Source of the DNA: Pycnopodia helianthoides
Lineage: Eukaryota; Echinodermata; Asteroidea; Forcipulatida; Asteriidae
NCBI GenBank assembly: GCA_032158295.1
Contig: CM063256.1
Span: 11,070,953-11,134,952, forward strand
Direction: 5' to 3'
DNA length: 64,000 nt
Of this stretch, positions 23,326-35,190 are shown one piece after another. How positions within the stretch are numbered: position 1 is the first letter of the stretch; each line of letters starts with the position of its first letter. Made by a program: the position numbers and the translations under genes. The notes under the pieces were generated by a model. It ran no database searches, was not told the origin of the DNA, and worked only from the letters and a program-made list of their open reading frames with translations.

Positions 23326-24233
23326 GAATGAAATATTAATAATAAACATCAAGGTAACGAATATAATGCAGATTCCCAATGGGAACCAGTTTGAGCTGTT
23401 TTCTCCTTGCTCTATGGTTTGGGTAATAAATATAAATAAACAAATCTACTCTTCAAAGCGATAATGATGTGATTTCCATATGAGCTTATTTCTCACAAGT
23501 TTCGCATGATACTTGCTTATGAGCCTTATATAAAAATGTAACACAATATTACTAATATTTCTATCCCCTCAGTTGTCTTTTTCGATCGGTTCTTCGTAGT
23601 TGAATAATAATATTAATAATGCACATAATTTGTTTAAACTGCATTATTCCAAAGGTTGCAATGGCATTGATATCAAAACTCATACAGCTTTTGGCGTCGA
23701 TGGTCCCTTTCTCAAAATGTGTAGATTAAACAACTGTTTGACTATCGATAACATTCAACCAGGGGGCACATCCGGGATATTATCTTTTTGGGTTGAGCAT
23801 AGGGGGTGGGGGGGCTTGTCTGCCTTGATAAATGCTTGGGGGCTCATGTCATGTTGACATTTGGTGTTAAGGTCAAATCTAGCCCCACCCTCTGTCTCCT
23901 CTCCCCCACAAACAACAATTATTAAAACGTTCCTTTGGGATACAGTCTGTCCTTCCCCTTTCTTATCTGACTATCAATCATGGACCATTATCATGCTGCC
24001 ACCATCTTGGTCATGTTCCTTGTATCCAACAACATCGATGAATAATAACATTCAATGTACAAACAGGAACCACACTGTTTCAACTTCCAGCCTCGATTTG
24101 GTTACATTGATTTAAATGGGAGAAAATCAAGATGGCCACACCATAATAAATGTCTATACAGTACAAAGGGTGGGGTGGTGGACTCGAATTCAATCCCACC
24201 GAATCTCTGGTGCAGGTCACTGGCTAAAGCTGT
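23326..24233. other. No gene recognised
   Basis: Three plus-strand frames of about 80 codons overlap each other in different phases without recognisable motifs. No repeat match seen. Confidence 0.5.
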
Positions 24234-24615
24234 ATTAAAGGAAGGATATACTTTTGGTAATTGTCAAATACCAGTATCCTCTCACTTGGTGTAACCCAAC
24301 ATATGCATGAAATAACAAACTTAGTTGGGCTCGATTGGTCATCAAAGTTGCAAGAAAACAATGACAGAAAAAACACCCTTGTTGCATAGAATTGTGTGCT
24401 TTTTCAAATGCATGAGAGAGGCTTCAAGCCTGAAGTCGTTTTCAGACTCAAATAGTTTAGTGGTGAGAAATTACCTCTTTCTCAAAAACTACACCACTTC
24501 AGAGGGAGTCGTTTCTCACAATGTTGTATACTATCAGCAGCTCTCAGGTGCTCCTTACCAAGTAGGTTTTTATGGTAATGTATTTCTTGAGTATACTACA
24601 CTGGTCATAAATGGG
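24234..24615 (+). mobile_element. MITE family B, copy 2 (diverged)
   Basis: Starts ATTAAAGGAAGGATATAC and includes TTTGGTAATTGTCAAATACC, TTCAGAGGGAGTCGTTTCTC and TACTATCAGCAGCTCTCAGG. The right end is decayed (TGAGTATACTACACTGG). Confidence 0.8.
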
Positions 24616-24629
24616 AAAATTTTACACTT

Positions 24630-24885
24630 TGTGTCATAATTGCCATATAATTTGAAGAGATATAAATAAATAAAACGGCTGAACAAATGTTGAGACGGGC
24701 CCCCTTTCATCATAACAAGAGTGGATACAAATTAGACAGTGCATGCAATCTCCGTAAAAGTTTAAGATTTCATGTTTTCTTCCGTTCAGCTGTGATGTAC
24801 AAATCCTGCATGCAGGAAGTCCAGGCTCTGTGGTTCTTTCGTAAACAAACAGGTAATGTCATAGATTACATGGTCTATATATCCC
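24630..24885 (+). repeat. Dispersed repeat O, copy 1
   Basis: GCCCCCTTTCATCATAACAA, TTAGACAGTGCATGCAATCT, GTACAAATCCTGCATGCAGG and AAGTCCAGGCTCTGTGG recur at 34960-35190 and, inverted, at 45900-46085. Class unknown. Confidence 0.75.
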
Positions 24886-25546
24886 AGAGAAAAAAAATGG
24901 CCTCCGTTTTTGTGTGTGTGTGTGTGTTTTTTTTTCCTTGTCTCGTTTCCCACTTTCATCAATCTCTTCTATGTCAAAAGGAGCCCGTGGGTACCGAAGG
25001 ATTCCCACCCCAATTTCCACTAGGGGCAAATACTCCGGTCAGTTAAGGCAAAAAAACCTTGAAAGTCTAATTTGGGGGATGGGGAGAACATCAGTCAACT
25101 CTTCTGTTACCCAAACATTTGGAGTAATTTGTCATGCGCCCGGGGTTCCAACAAGTTACAAAAATGTTTCAACTCTGCGGTGTTGACACCGAACCCTTTC
25201 CGAATGGCTCGGAGCGGGGCACCATGTCAGGGGGAGCCTTCTTGCCAAATTAGCCTTCATTACGGCACGGGTCAGCGCGTCTAAACTATTCCAAAACATG
25301 CTCAACAGAACAGAGGGGGATTCGACAACTAATTAAGGTTGGACTACTTCTCCCAAACTCGACCCCCATCGAGGCATACAAGGACCCCGTACTCTGGGAT
25401 ATGAAAAGTTGGGTTATGTCTATACCCGAATTTCTTTGGCAAATTGTACGAATATTTGGTGGGGGAAATTAAACCATGAATAGATAAAAGAAAAACCGTT
25501 ACTCTAAAAGCAGGTTCATATTTTTTTTTTGTCAACGTATTGATGG
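24886..25546. other. No gene recognised; short TG run
   Basis: (TG)n at 24912-24928 followed by a T tract. Otherwise unassigned. Confidence 0.55.
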
Positions 25547-25933
25547 TTTAAAGGAACATTACAGAATTGGTTTTTGCTAACAAAACAGTTGCTGGCAGTG
25601 TAAGCACTTTATGTAATCCACCATATACATGAACTGACAAACCTGTAGAAGTTTGAGATTGATCGGCCATCTGGGTCACGAGAAAATAGTGAAAAACCGA
25701 TTACACATTTTGCATGAAATCGTATAGATTCAATAAATGAATAAAACGCTCACTGAGCGATAAACTCCAATCGGCAAGTTAGTTTAGTCATTTCTCATCA
25801 AATATGGCATTTCAGACAGAAATATTTCAAGGGATGTTTTCTACTATCATCATCATTAGACCGTGTAAGTTTTATGTAAATCTGTTTTCAAAAAGTATAT
25901 TTGTTCTTACCAATTCTGTAATGTTCCTTTAAA
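25547..25933 (-). mobile_element. MITE family A, copy 3
   Basis: TTTAAAGGAACATTACAGAA to CCTTTAAA with inverted ends. The interior is in the opposite orientation to the copies at 6811 and 16342 (CACTGAGCGATAAACTCCAA). Confidence 0.93.
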
Positions 25934-27444
25934 CTATAGGCAAAACTATAAAGAAATATACAGCACAAGTCTACGGCGTAAAATGAAAGAATACAGTGTC
26001 TGCTTGCTGAGAAAACAGCAAAAACTGACAAACGTATTGTCACACGAGCGTCGAATCAATGCACGTCTAGGAAGCTGACCGCGGTGGGTAATCATTATCA
26101 TAATCATCAGGCATTTGTAGAGCGCCATCATTCTAGTTGCCTATTCCGAGGCGCTTAGCAAAGTGAAGTATTTTCCTGCAAGGTAATAATATGGAGCTAT
26201 GTTTTTAGAAGTATGAGACCTATTCCTTTACATAGCATCATGTGATGGTTTACAAGGTGCTGTGGCGCAATATGCTGCCGATCAAACCAGGAACACCGGG
26301 GCAAACCCCTTCTCTGTTTCGATAAGTGCACTGGGTTCTTTTACCAACCGCATCTCTCTGGCCGCGCGGCATTCGTGAACGGATACCAACCCTCAGAAAT
26401 CGGAGAAACGGTTCATGCGTGAATCATTTCTCAGAATCGAATGTTTTGGGTAAACAAATATCCAAACCATATTTACATCGAGGGGATCCTTTCTGAAAAA
26501 AAAAGTTTTGATATTCTATCAACAGCTGCAGTGCTTCTCACCAAGTTTTTATGGTCAATAATGTTTAATGAGTATTGACAACACTGATCATTTTAGCTAC
26601 TGTCGCTGCAGATTTTGCCTGCATAATTTTTAATTTTCGACTTTTCATTCTGTATTTATTTAGAGACATCGTAATCGTTCTTGTTTAAAGCTGGGTTCCA
26701 TTTTCGGCCGATTTGATCCGAAAAATTAAATTTAAATTTCAAATAGGTATTTTCAAATAGTGGTGGTTAATTAAAAAACTAAAAACTTGTCTGAATTGTT
26801 GTCCACCAGCCACGTACAAACAATATTGCATGTATTTTGCGCATTGTCCGTGAAGTGTAATTATGCGAACGTTTGTGTATGTGTTTCGTTTTGAGACAGA
26901 ATCTCTGCAAGTACCAGCTTAAATATTTACTACATGCATAAGTGACTCTACTTTGCGGTAAATTCACTTCATACGATAGCAACATAGGTCCAGAACACCA
27001 TGGTAATGGTGAGTGCGCGGCCCAGCAGCGCTAGTGTGTGTTCGCCCTACCCACTAAGGGGCATTGTGGCCGGTTGAAAAACCCCCTTATACGTTTTAAT
27101 ATTAAAATTGGATAACAATTAATTAAGTATACTTAACATTTATTAAACGAACGCAAAGAATGTTGTTTATGCATTTATGTACAAACAGCAGTACCACTAT
27201 TTGATGGGTTAGACCAACGGATTGGTGAAACAAGTCGGCAATTTCGTGTACTTTGTGGCAAAAGCATGAATTAACTTCGACGATGCTTATGTTTTTAATA
27301 ACTCTAAGGGTCTTCGGACTTACATGTAGACAACAAATGTACACTTTGGACCTTTTACTGCCCTAAATGAATAAATTCATTTCAATCTTTGACTCTAGTT
27401 ATCACTATCACTAGTATCAGTGAACACAGCGTGAACCAAATTGT
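25934..27444. other. No gene recognised; SINE and MITE fragments
   Basis: 26236-26400 holds a fragment (GGTGCTGTGGCGCAATA, CTGGGTTCTTTTACCAACC) related to the SINE at 11461. 26516-26580 is a scrap of family B (TATCAACAGCTGCAGTGCTT). The rest shows no gene. Confidence 0.5.
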
Positions 27445-27740
27445 GCTTATTTCGATTGCGGCAACAGAAATAAGCGAAGGAGATTATTTGTGGAGTCTTC
27501 TAATGCTCGTTCCTCGACTTGCAAATAAATTCACATGAAAGTTAAGTCTCTTAAGAATAGTAAATGCCATGAGCTTAGTAATCCGAAGTTAACTGGCGTG
27601 TACAACCATGGTACAACCAAATCTCTGTTGGGAGGAGCGTTGGCTCTGAGAAGAGCCGTTTGGTCTCGACGTTTCGATTAGTGCACTCTGCTCGTCTTCA
27701 GGATTACAATCGACTTTTGGCAAAGCTTTCACGCTTAATG
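27445..27740. repeat. Dispersed repeat I, unclassified
   Basis: Contains TTATTTCGATTGCGGCAACA, paired with a degenerate copy at 34080-34165, and GACGTTTCGATTAGTGCACT followed by CTGCTCGTCTTCAGG. The latter words recur in many invertebrate genomes as I remember them, but I cannot assign a class. Confidence 0.45.
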
Positions 27741-28029
27741 TTCAATCATCGATATCACCACTGCACATTTAACGGGAAACCTCTAGTTATAGGATGTGTT
27801 ACTTTCCAGTCAACGACAGTCATCAAGTAACCATGGTAACTAATCGCCCCTTGTCTAAACAGTTGATTTAGGGTTCAACGGACCAGAATAGTTGGGCGAA
27901 TTCGCCCCGAGGCCATGAGCGGGGTTGAAGTGCCCAGGTCATCAGATCAGGCGAAGCATTGTTCCCGCTATTCATTCAACATTATATGTTTCAACCAGTA
28001 CCGCATGACACACTCAAACTACAGATTTG

Positions 28030-28440
28030 TTTAAAGGAACATTACAGAATTGGTAAGAAAAAAACTTGTAAAATATACTTTTTGATCACAGAATTACATA
28101 AAACTTAGGCCTACATGGTCTACATGGTCTAATGATGATGATAGTAGAAAACATCCCTTGAAATATTTCTGTCTGAAAAGCCATAGTTGATGAGAAATGA
28201 ATAAACTAATTTTCCGGTTGGAGTTAATCGCTCAGTGAGCGCTTTATTCATGGGTTGAATCTGTATGATTTCATGCAAATGTGTAATCGGTATTTCACTA
28301 TTTTCTCGTGACCCAGATGGCCGATCGATCTCAAACTTCTACAGGTTCGTCAGTTTATGTATATGGTGGATTACATACAGTGCTTACACCGCCAGCAAAG
28401 GTTTTGTTAGCAAAAACCAATTCTGTAATGTTCCTTTAAA
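28030..28440 (+). mobile_element. MITE family A, copy 4
   Basis: TTTAAAGGAACATTACAGAA to CCTTTAAA. A short CTACATGGT duplication (near 28112-28129) makes this copy longer. It shares its right-hand TTTAAAGG with the family C copy that follows. Confidence 0.93.
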
Positions 28441-28803
28441 GGCAAAGCAAAGTATACCTTTGGTTTTTGGAACCGTTCGATTGTTGTTATCCTATATAGA
28501 TGTAGGTATGTACAATAAGTTAGTAACACTAACCTGTGAAAATTCATGTCAAAAGATGCTAGCGTTTTCAAAAATATCGCCGAAAATCTGGAGCGGTTAT
28601 GTCCACACAGGAAGAATAATCCGTAGTTGGAATACACAATCTTGAAATGTTTTCGAGTCCCTCTCTCTGAAACCACATTCCTTTAAAGGAAATTGCTTCT
28701 CAAAATGTTATACACTATCAACGGCTGCAGTGCTTCAGTCAAGTAAGTTGTTATGGTCATTAATTTTTTGAGTAATTATACCAAAGGTATACCCTCCCTT
28801 TAA
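28436..28803 (-). mobile_element. MITE family C, copy 2 (inverted), abutting family A
   Basis: Begins TTTAAAGGCAAAGCAAAGTA and ends CCAAAGGTATACCCTCCCTTTAA (words shortened by divergence). Includes ATCCTATATAGATGTAGGTA and GATATTTTTGA-type complement words of the C interior. The terminal TTTAAAGG overlaps the end of the A copy by a few bases. Confidence 0.75.
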
Positions 28804-28887
28804 AGATGCATTTTAATCGTGATGTGAAGAGCTCAGAGGATTGGAAGAAAGGACTATATACAAAAGCAAAGATAGAGCGAGGATTCC

Positions 28888-29278
28888 TTTAAGACACTGG
28901 CCACCTTTGGTAATTGTCAAAGACCAGTCTTCTCACTTGGTGTATCTCAACATATGCACAAAATAACAAACCTGTGAACATTTGAACTCAATTGGTCGTC
29001 GAAGTTGCGAGATAATAACGGAAGAAAAAACACCCTTGTCACACGAAGTTGTGTGCTTTCAGATGCTTGATTTCGAGACCTCACGCGCGAGGTCTCAAAA
29101 TCAATTCAAATATTTTAGTGGTGAGAAATGACTTCTTTATCAAAAACTACGTTACTTCAGAGGGAGCCGTTTCTCACAATGTTTTATACTATCAACAGCT
29201 CTCCATTGCTCGTTACAAAGTAAGATTTTATGCTAACAATTATTTTGAGTAATTACCAATAGTGTCCAGTGCCTTTAA
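28888..29278 (+). mobile_element. MITE family B, copy 3
   Basis: TTTAAGACACTGGCCACCTT to AGTGTCCAGTGCCTTTAA. Interior GAGACCTCACGCGCGAGGTC is a palindrome at the element centre. 391 bp, non-coding. Confidence 0.92.
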
Positions 29279-29989
29279 GGGAAGAATACTAGTAAAAGCA
29301 TAATAGAGGGAGGTATTTTCCTTCCTCCATGGTACTATATTGATACTCTTTTATTATCTTCAGCGCCGAGACTAGGGGGCTCTTCTGGACAATTGAAACT
29401 TGAGGTTCCGAGTTTGAATTTCTCTTCAGCAAACCCCTTTTCAGCGCTCTTGTTATGCCATTTACTGTTTCATTACAAGATCATCCGACGTGCGTTTAAA
29501 TACAAACACATTTGTCTGCGTGTAAATGGAAAGATGGTTTTTATAAAATGTAACATTTTAATCTGGTAATCTTTTAGTCTCAAAAGTCCAGATTTCAAAT
29601 AGGGGCACGGACATCAATTGGGGGTGGGGTGGGGTGGGTGCTCGTGCCCCTCCTCTTAGTTACGCCACCGATTTATCTAAGTTTAAAATTGAAATTCCAC
29701 TCTTAGTCTTAGCCTGGTCTCAGTACCACACATTGGCTTTTTTTTTTTACAATCTGTAGGCCTACATCATCTGAAAGGACTTAATACTAAACTTAAAACG
29801 CGCTACACAAAATGTGACCCGTTTGACCTTAACTTCCGGAAAAAACACTTTCATTAATACGCTAACCCTCGGGAGGACATTCATCATATCGATTCTGTAT
29901 TCTGTTTTCTGCATTTAAATTGTTTCATGCAAGTTTGCCGAAAACAAGGCAAACTGCCGCTCTTTGTATAAGCTGGGGCTGTTATGAAG
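29279..29989. other. No gene recognised
   Basis: GGGGTGGGGTGGGGTGGG near 29620 is the only unusual word. No coding or repeat assignment. Confidence 0.55.
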
Positions 29990-30260
29990 AAAACATTTCA
30001 GATGAAAATAACTCAGGGGAGCTGAGAGGAATTGATATTCATTTGAAAACAATCTGGATTGTAGGATGGAGGGAAACATGCACCGGGCAAGGAGTTCCAA
30101 AAGAGATGCAGCACGCAGGAAAAATGCTGTTGGAATGGCTCGCTGTTCTACATCTTGGCAAAGCCAGAGTGTTTATACGGGTGGGAACTAGCAGAAAGCC
30201 CGGGGCTAGGGATGAGCTAATTATGACCGTATAGTCCTGGACGTTCAGTATAGGAAGATG
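29990..30260 (-). mobile_element. Degraded LINE C-terminal end, copy 1
   Basis: On the minus strand the frame reads ...LPRCRTASHSNSIFPACC, ISFGTPCPVHVSLHPTIQ. This is a decayed form of the NSFFPxxxxLWNSLP block that closes many LINE (Jockey/CR1-like) polymerase ORFs. It is closely related to the copy at 33600-33930. Nothing upstream suggests an intact reverse transcriptase. Confidence 0.6.
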
Positions 30261-31095
30261 AATTGTCAATCCATTCCAGAACGAAAAGGGACCAGAAATG
30301 ATCTAACAACAACAGCCACAGAGCAAGACGACACTCTCGCAAGTGCAAAACTAAATCACTCTTTTTACACTTGTTGAAATTATGGGCAGACGACACGATC
30401 TTGGCGATCAATCCAGGAAGTAAAATTGCCAATCCGGGTTTCTGACGAAGTGGCACAGCCAGGATTTTTTCCAGGGGGAGGGGGGGGGGGTATTGTTTTT
30501 TAGTGGGGGAACAGGGGCAATGTTTTTCTTTTCTTGGGGGGGGGGGGTGCTCAACATTTCTTTTCTTCGTGGGGGCACCTAGGGCACACAGATAGGGGGA
30601 TGTGCTCCAGGCCCCCCGCGGGCTACACTGCTGTTCATGGACAGCGCCTGGAGACGTTGCCATACAACGGCCAAAATAGAGCAAGCAAGACAAGAAGATT
30701 CTAACTCTCGTTATCAAGACTAAAACTTGTGATTATTTGTTTGGTGTATTCATTAAGAACCAAAGGATGGGAATTAATTGACTCTTCCAAAAAGCAATAC
30801 ATCATGCCTTTAATTAAAGAACAGGAAAAACATTCGTGTTTTAGTCGCACAGACCATTCTCCTCAAGATGCTGTTTGCATTTTGGTTAATATCATCTTGA
30901 AACAGTAATCCACGACAAATCACTTTGGCTTAATAAATCCTTTCCTCTAGTGCTAGAAGTGGGTTAATCCGTCAATGCATTCTGTCAAACTGAGCTTTGG
31001 GTTCATATTTAGAACATCCAATCATTACGGGGAACCGACACGGTATAAACTATGATAAATATAATAATGTAATATGACAATTTGTTTGTATAATT
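30261..31095. other. No gene recognised; two G runs
   Basis: Long G runs near 30476-30490 and 30535-30547. The 166-codon minus frame at 30217-30717 crosses these runs and has no domain. Confidence 0.55.
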
Positions 31096-31436
31096 TAAAG
31101 CCATGTACAACATTGAGAATTTCAAAGACTAGTATCCACACTCTATGTGACCCAACATAATATACATGAAACAACAAACCTGTGAAATGTTCAGCTCAAT
31201 CGGTCTTCTGAGTCATGAGAAAACAGTGAAAAACCCCCATTATATGTTTTCACTGTTTTCAAACATTGGATTTTATCATTACCCATTTCCTAAAAACTTA
31301 GCATTTCCAGCAAAGCTGGTTCAAGAGAAGTTTTCCACCATGACCATCTTTATACCAGTAGGCCTAAGTTATGTGCAAATCTGTGAACCTTTATATTTTC
31401 ATTCTTACCAATGTTGTACACACCCTTTTTTAAAGC
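31096..31436 (+). mobile_element. MITE family D, copy 2
   Basis: TTTAAAGCCATGTACAACAT to ATGTTGTACACACCCTTTTT. Interior AACAAACCTGTGAAATGTTC and GCTCAATCGGTC are shared with A, B and D elements. Confidence 0.85.
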
Positions 31437-31599
31437 ATACTTAAAAAAATAAAAATGAGACCAGTAATTCGAAATAGTCCCGTCTGAAAAAATTTCATTA
31501 GTAAGAAAACTGCGTTCTAACATTACAGCGAGTTCCTGTTTGTGATTTGCCGAATTAAAAATAAACGTTTATATTAACGTCTGTTACGGACTATGTCTA

Positions 31600-31905
31600 T
31601 GGACAATTATATTCGACAAGTTAAGTCCGACAAACTAATGTTCGAACCAGGCTGTGTCCGACAAACTTTGTGTCCGTCAGACCATTATGTCCGACCCATT
31701 GTACTCACAGACTATCATGTCCGACTCAATATGTACGACTAGTGCCCGACCCATTGCGTCCGACAGATCATTATCTCCGACTCATTGTGTCTGACAAACT
31801 ATTAAGTCCGAAAAAAAACTTTTAAGTCAAACCCATTTAATTCGACAGACCATTATTTTCGACCCGTCATGTCCGACCCATTGTGTCAGACAGATCAATA
31901 TGTGC
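31600..31905. repeat. Degenerate GTCCGAC minisatellite
   Basis: About 18 repeats of a 15-18 bp word of the form TGTCCGACCCATTG or TGTCCGACAGACCATTA, alternating CCCATTG and AGACCATTA versions, so the higher-order period is about 33 bp. Strongly diverged between units. No second array in the window. Confidence 0.88.
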
Positions 31906-32645
31906 ACAACAAACCCTGTCGTACAATTTGTTTTATGTCGATATTACTGGAACGTAAACATACATAAAACATTTGACAAAACCTAAACCATTTTTCTAGT
32001 TTATTGAAAACAATGGGAGTGACTTTTACTCTTCCAATCTCTAGTGATGCGACATTACCTTTAACATAAAATGATTAAAGTTTGACATTTCTAATCTATT
32101 TCCTATCTAAGACTCGCCTCCCTTGATATCAAAAGCAATCCAATTTGACCCACATCGACAAGACATAAATTAATCCACTCGAGTATCCGTTTAAAGGCAC
32201 GATCGGTATCGAAAGAAAAAAAATCGAATATTTTTCAATCTCAATGCGAAAAGACTCTGTCAAGGTCGAAAAGGAAGCAATTACCATTTCTTTGTTTTGT
32301 ATAAACTTGATAGCATTTAGACTTTTGAACATGCCGTCAAATGTTTGTCGTAGTGATAGCTTACTGACTCTCTCCGCGAATCACGTGACACCGGTGATGT
32401 TCTCTCGAGACTGCTGGCTGCCGCGAGACTTCTGCTCACAATGTGAATTTCACATTACAAACTTACATAAATAATTATGAGAAACTAATGGAGAGATTCA
32501 TGAGCCGGGATACATTCCATAATTAATGGTTTACTTTTAATTGGGATAGAGTACGTAATGGCACTATAAAAAGTCACCCATTGGTCTGAATAGTGCAGGC
32601 ACCGAGCACGGAGTTAAAGTGCACGTACCGAGCATCGACTCTTAC
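31906..32645. other. No gene recognised
   Basis: Unique-looking sequence. A short CpG-containing patch at 32380-32430 (GACACCGGTGATG, GCTGCCGCGAGAC) has no coding call. Confidence 0.5.
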
Positions 32646-32711
32646 AAAATAGTCTGCTTCGGGGTTCTTCAAGGAGCTGATGTTGACCAGATACGTCCCC
32701 GCACATAATGT
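32646..32711 (-). CDS. Candidate 66-nt exon, C-type-lectin-like
   Basis: On the minus strand TTCTGTTTTCTGTCACTCGTTGTCAG precedes (pyrimidine-rich, AG at 32712) and GTAAGAGTCG follows (donor at 32644-32645). The 66 nt are phase 0 at both ends and read TLCAGTYLVNISSLKNPEAD plus YF. The pattern C-x(3)-Y-L-V-x-I-x-S-x(4)-E resembles the first conserved block of C-type lectin-like domains (CxxxGGxLVxIxSxxE). The frame also continues past both borders, so the splice sites are not proven. No second lectin block (WIGL, WND) was found nearby. It may be a lone exon or relic. Confidence 0.33.
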
Positions 32712-33107
32712 CTGACAACGAGTGACAGAAAACAGAACAACCGACTCAAAGGTAGGAGAAGTATCCGCTGTCAAAATTCACGGGGATTTTGTTATTGGGC
32801 TCCCCTTTTCTCTGAATTGGGTGATTCAGAATCAATTTGTGAAGCAAACCATGTTCGTAATTGTTTCATCTTTGGGGCTTTTATGCCGCGTCCAACATGA
32901 TTTTTTACTCCTTTGTCTATATACAAACCTTGATCGCATTATAAAATAAAAAAAGTCGCGCCCTCTGTAGGGCCTATCACAGATACACAAACCGAACTTG
33001 TAACCTAAATATTGAAAAAGCCACTTGATTCTTGTACACCGAAGTACAGTATTTGGTAATCATGGACAGAAGGGGAAGATCACAATTTACAGGATTTACT
33101 TTAGTGT
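32712..33107. other. No gene recognised
   Basis: Contains GCGCCCTCT at 32958-32966. A 75-codon plus frame has no signature. Confidence 0.5.
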
Positions 33108-33461
33108 TAAAGGCACAGTACACGTTTGGTAATGACTCTGAAAATTAATGGCAATAAAAACTTACATGGTAAGAAGGACAGCAGCTTTGGGTAGTGTAAT
33201 GAATTTTGAGAAAACTTTAATTCGAAGTACTATCGGTTATGGAAAATGTATCACTTTTTATTCTCAAAAATTTGAATCTGAGATTCTCAGACTGTGTATT
33301 CCCATGGGAATATTCTTCCTGCGTGGAAATATTCGCTCCGGTTTTTCGGTGATATCTCAAAAACGAGACCACATTTTGAAGTTTTATTGTATATACCTAC
33401 ATTTATAAAGGATGAACACAATCAGTAGGCTCCAATTACCAAACGTGTACTGTGCCTTTAA
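33108..33461 (+). mobile_element. MITE family C, copy 3
   Basis: TTAAAGGCACAGTACACGTT to AAACGTGTACTGTGCCTTTA: the best-preserved inverted ends of the family (about 20 bp). 354 bp, non-coding. Confidence 0.93.
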
Positions 33462-33599
33462 TCCCCATTTTATTGTTAATTTCAGACTGAAACACTTTAT
33501 TTTTAGGCACTATGGAAATTTGCCCTAAACAAGGCTAAAAACCACTCTTGGTAAGGGGCTACAAGAAGAAAATATTTAAGACGAAAAATAACTCGGGGG

Positions 33600-33930
33600 A
33601 GCTGAATGTTTGAATTGATATTCCTCTTAAAACAGTCTAGATTGTAGGATGGAGGGAAACATGCAACAGGCAAGGAGTTCCAAAGAGAGATGCAGCACGT
33701 TGGAAAAAAGCTGTTGGAATGGCTCTTTGTTACAACTCAGCAAAGAAAGAGCGTATTAATGGGTGAGAAGAAGCAGAAAGCCTGGTTTCACGCTCAAACA
33801 CCCTGATAGGAGGAACCAGGTCGGACAGACTGGTGGCACATTTACCATGAAAATGTCTGTAAAATGCAGAGGCTGGCCAGTGACCTACGGTGGGAAAGAG
33901 GTTGTAACGTTGATCCCAACTCTTCACCTA
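33600..33930 (-). mobile_element. Degraded LINE C-terminal end, copy 2
   Basis: The minus strand reads FYRHFHGKCATSLSDLVPPI, then RVFERETRLSASSHP and, after a frameshift, SHSNSFFPTCCISLWNSLPV. FYxxFHGKC and NSFFPxxxxLWNSLP are hallmarks of LINE polymerase C-terminal ends. Part of the same family as 29990-30260. Frameshifts show it is dead. Confidence 0.8.
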
Positions 33931-34662
33931 CAATATTTAACAAGACGCTTCTGCACTCTATCTAATAAAGATATAAAAGACAGGCAGAATGTGACAACAG
34001 TGTTGTAGAGAGTAGCATCAGGTCAGGAGGTCAAACACTGTCAAAATCAAGAACTTTAGCACAAGTTTCGAGCCTAATCACCGTTGCTTATTTCGATTGC
34101 TGCAACCGAAACAAGCATTGGTCATTTGCCTCCAATTTGAGTCTCAGCTCGTTCTTCAGAGCTGGGAGTATTTCTCTGGAGGCCTTTGGCACGGGTAAGA
34201 ACTTTATTATTATCAGTGAGATTTCAGATTGAAACCAATCGATTTCTTTGGATCATAATCGATACCGTAACTTGTCTATAAAATAAGTGACACCTGTCAT
34301 CGATTTTGAAGACCCCGTCTTGCCCGTTGATTGGCAGTGACCGCCAGTCAACATCACTCCTCCACACTCGACAAAAAATAAACACACAGTCTCCTTTCGT
34401 AATCAAACATGAGTGATTTGAGTCTCGCACTTATTAAGTTATTATACACCATAGACCATGCACAGACCAAGGACCAGACTGGCTCTGTGTTCAACATACT
34501 TACATCATCTCTATGCTTACATACACAAATTAAAGTAATTCAGATCAAGAAGAAGGAAACTATTTTGAGCTAGTGGGTTTGGCAATAGGCACTCGAAAAT
34601 GGAGTTTAACAACATTGATGTTTTAGAAGTGTTGAAGGGTGAAATATGTTTTTAAAACCAGG
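33931..34662. other. No gene recognised; fragment of repeat I
   Basis: 34080-34165 (TTATTTCGATTGCTGCAACC) pairs with 27445. No coding assignment elsewhere. Confidence 0.5.
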
Positions 34663-34860
34663 GCCCAATTTCATAGCGCCGCTTAAGCAGATTGTATTGC
34701 TTAAGTCATTTCCGCTAAGCTACAATAAGCAGGATACCAGTCACACATGCTACATACATGGGAAATGGTATTTTATATGGTAACCTTTTTCGGATTAGCA
34801 TAATTTTGTTGTGCTTAGCTAGACTTTGTGCTTATGCAGCTCTTTGAAATTGGGCCCTGT
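34663..34860. mobile_element. Foldback element family E, copy 3
   Basis: GGGCCCAATTTCATAGCGCC to AGCTCTTTGAAATTGGGCCC. Nearly full inverted ends, 198 bp. Confidence 0.92.
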
Positions 34861-34959
34861 TCGTTATTCCAGTCTACAAGAAGAATGAAGTGACCTTGTA
34901 CATTCTAGGGACTTTCTGGCAGGCAAATTACTACGTTTTGCATACTATGGGAAAGTATA

Positions 34960-35190
34960 AACATTTGGTGTCATAATTTCCACACTAATTCAAGAGTTGT
35001 AAAAGTAACAGCTCAATAAGTTTGGAGATGTGCCCCCTTTCTTCATAATATCAAGAGTTTATAGAAATCAGACAGTGCAATCTCCATAAATTATATCCAT
35101 CAGTGGACTGTGTACAAATCCTGCCTGCAGGAAGTCCGGGCTCGGTGGCTCTTTTGTAAACATGTCACAGGTTACATGGTCTATAGATGA
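34960..35190 (+). repeat. Dispersed repeat O, copy 2
   Basis: GTGCCCCCTTTCTTCATAAT, CAGACAGTGCAATCTCCATA, CTGCCTGCAGGAAGTCC and TTACATGGTCTATAGATGAC align with 24630-24885. Confidence 0.75.

Noticed and set aside
27640..27720. Hammerhead-ribozyme-like CTGAAGA...CGAAAC words on the minus strand
   Set aside because: Stem II closing bases do not pair and the core differs from CTGANGA-G...C-GAAA, so no ribozyme can be claimed.
30217..30717. 166-codon minus-strand ORF
   Set aside because: Crosses two long G runs and has no domain. Only its flank overlaps a LINE remnant in a different frame.
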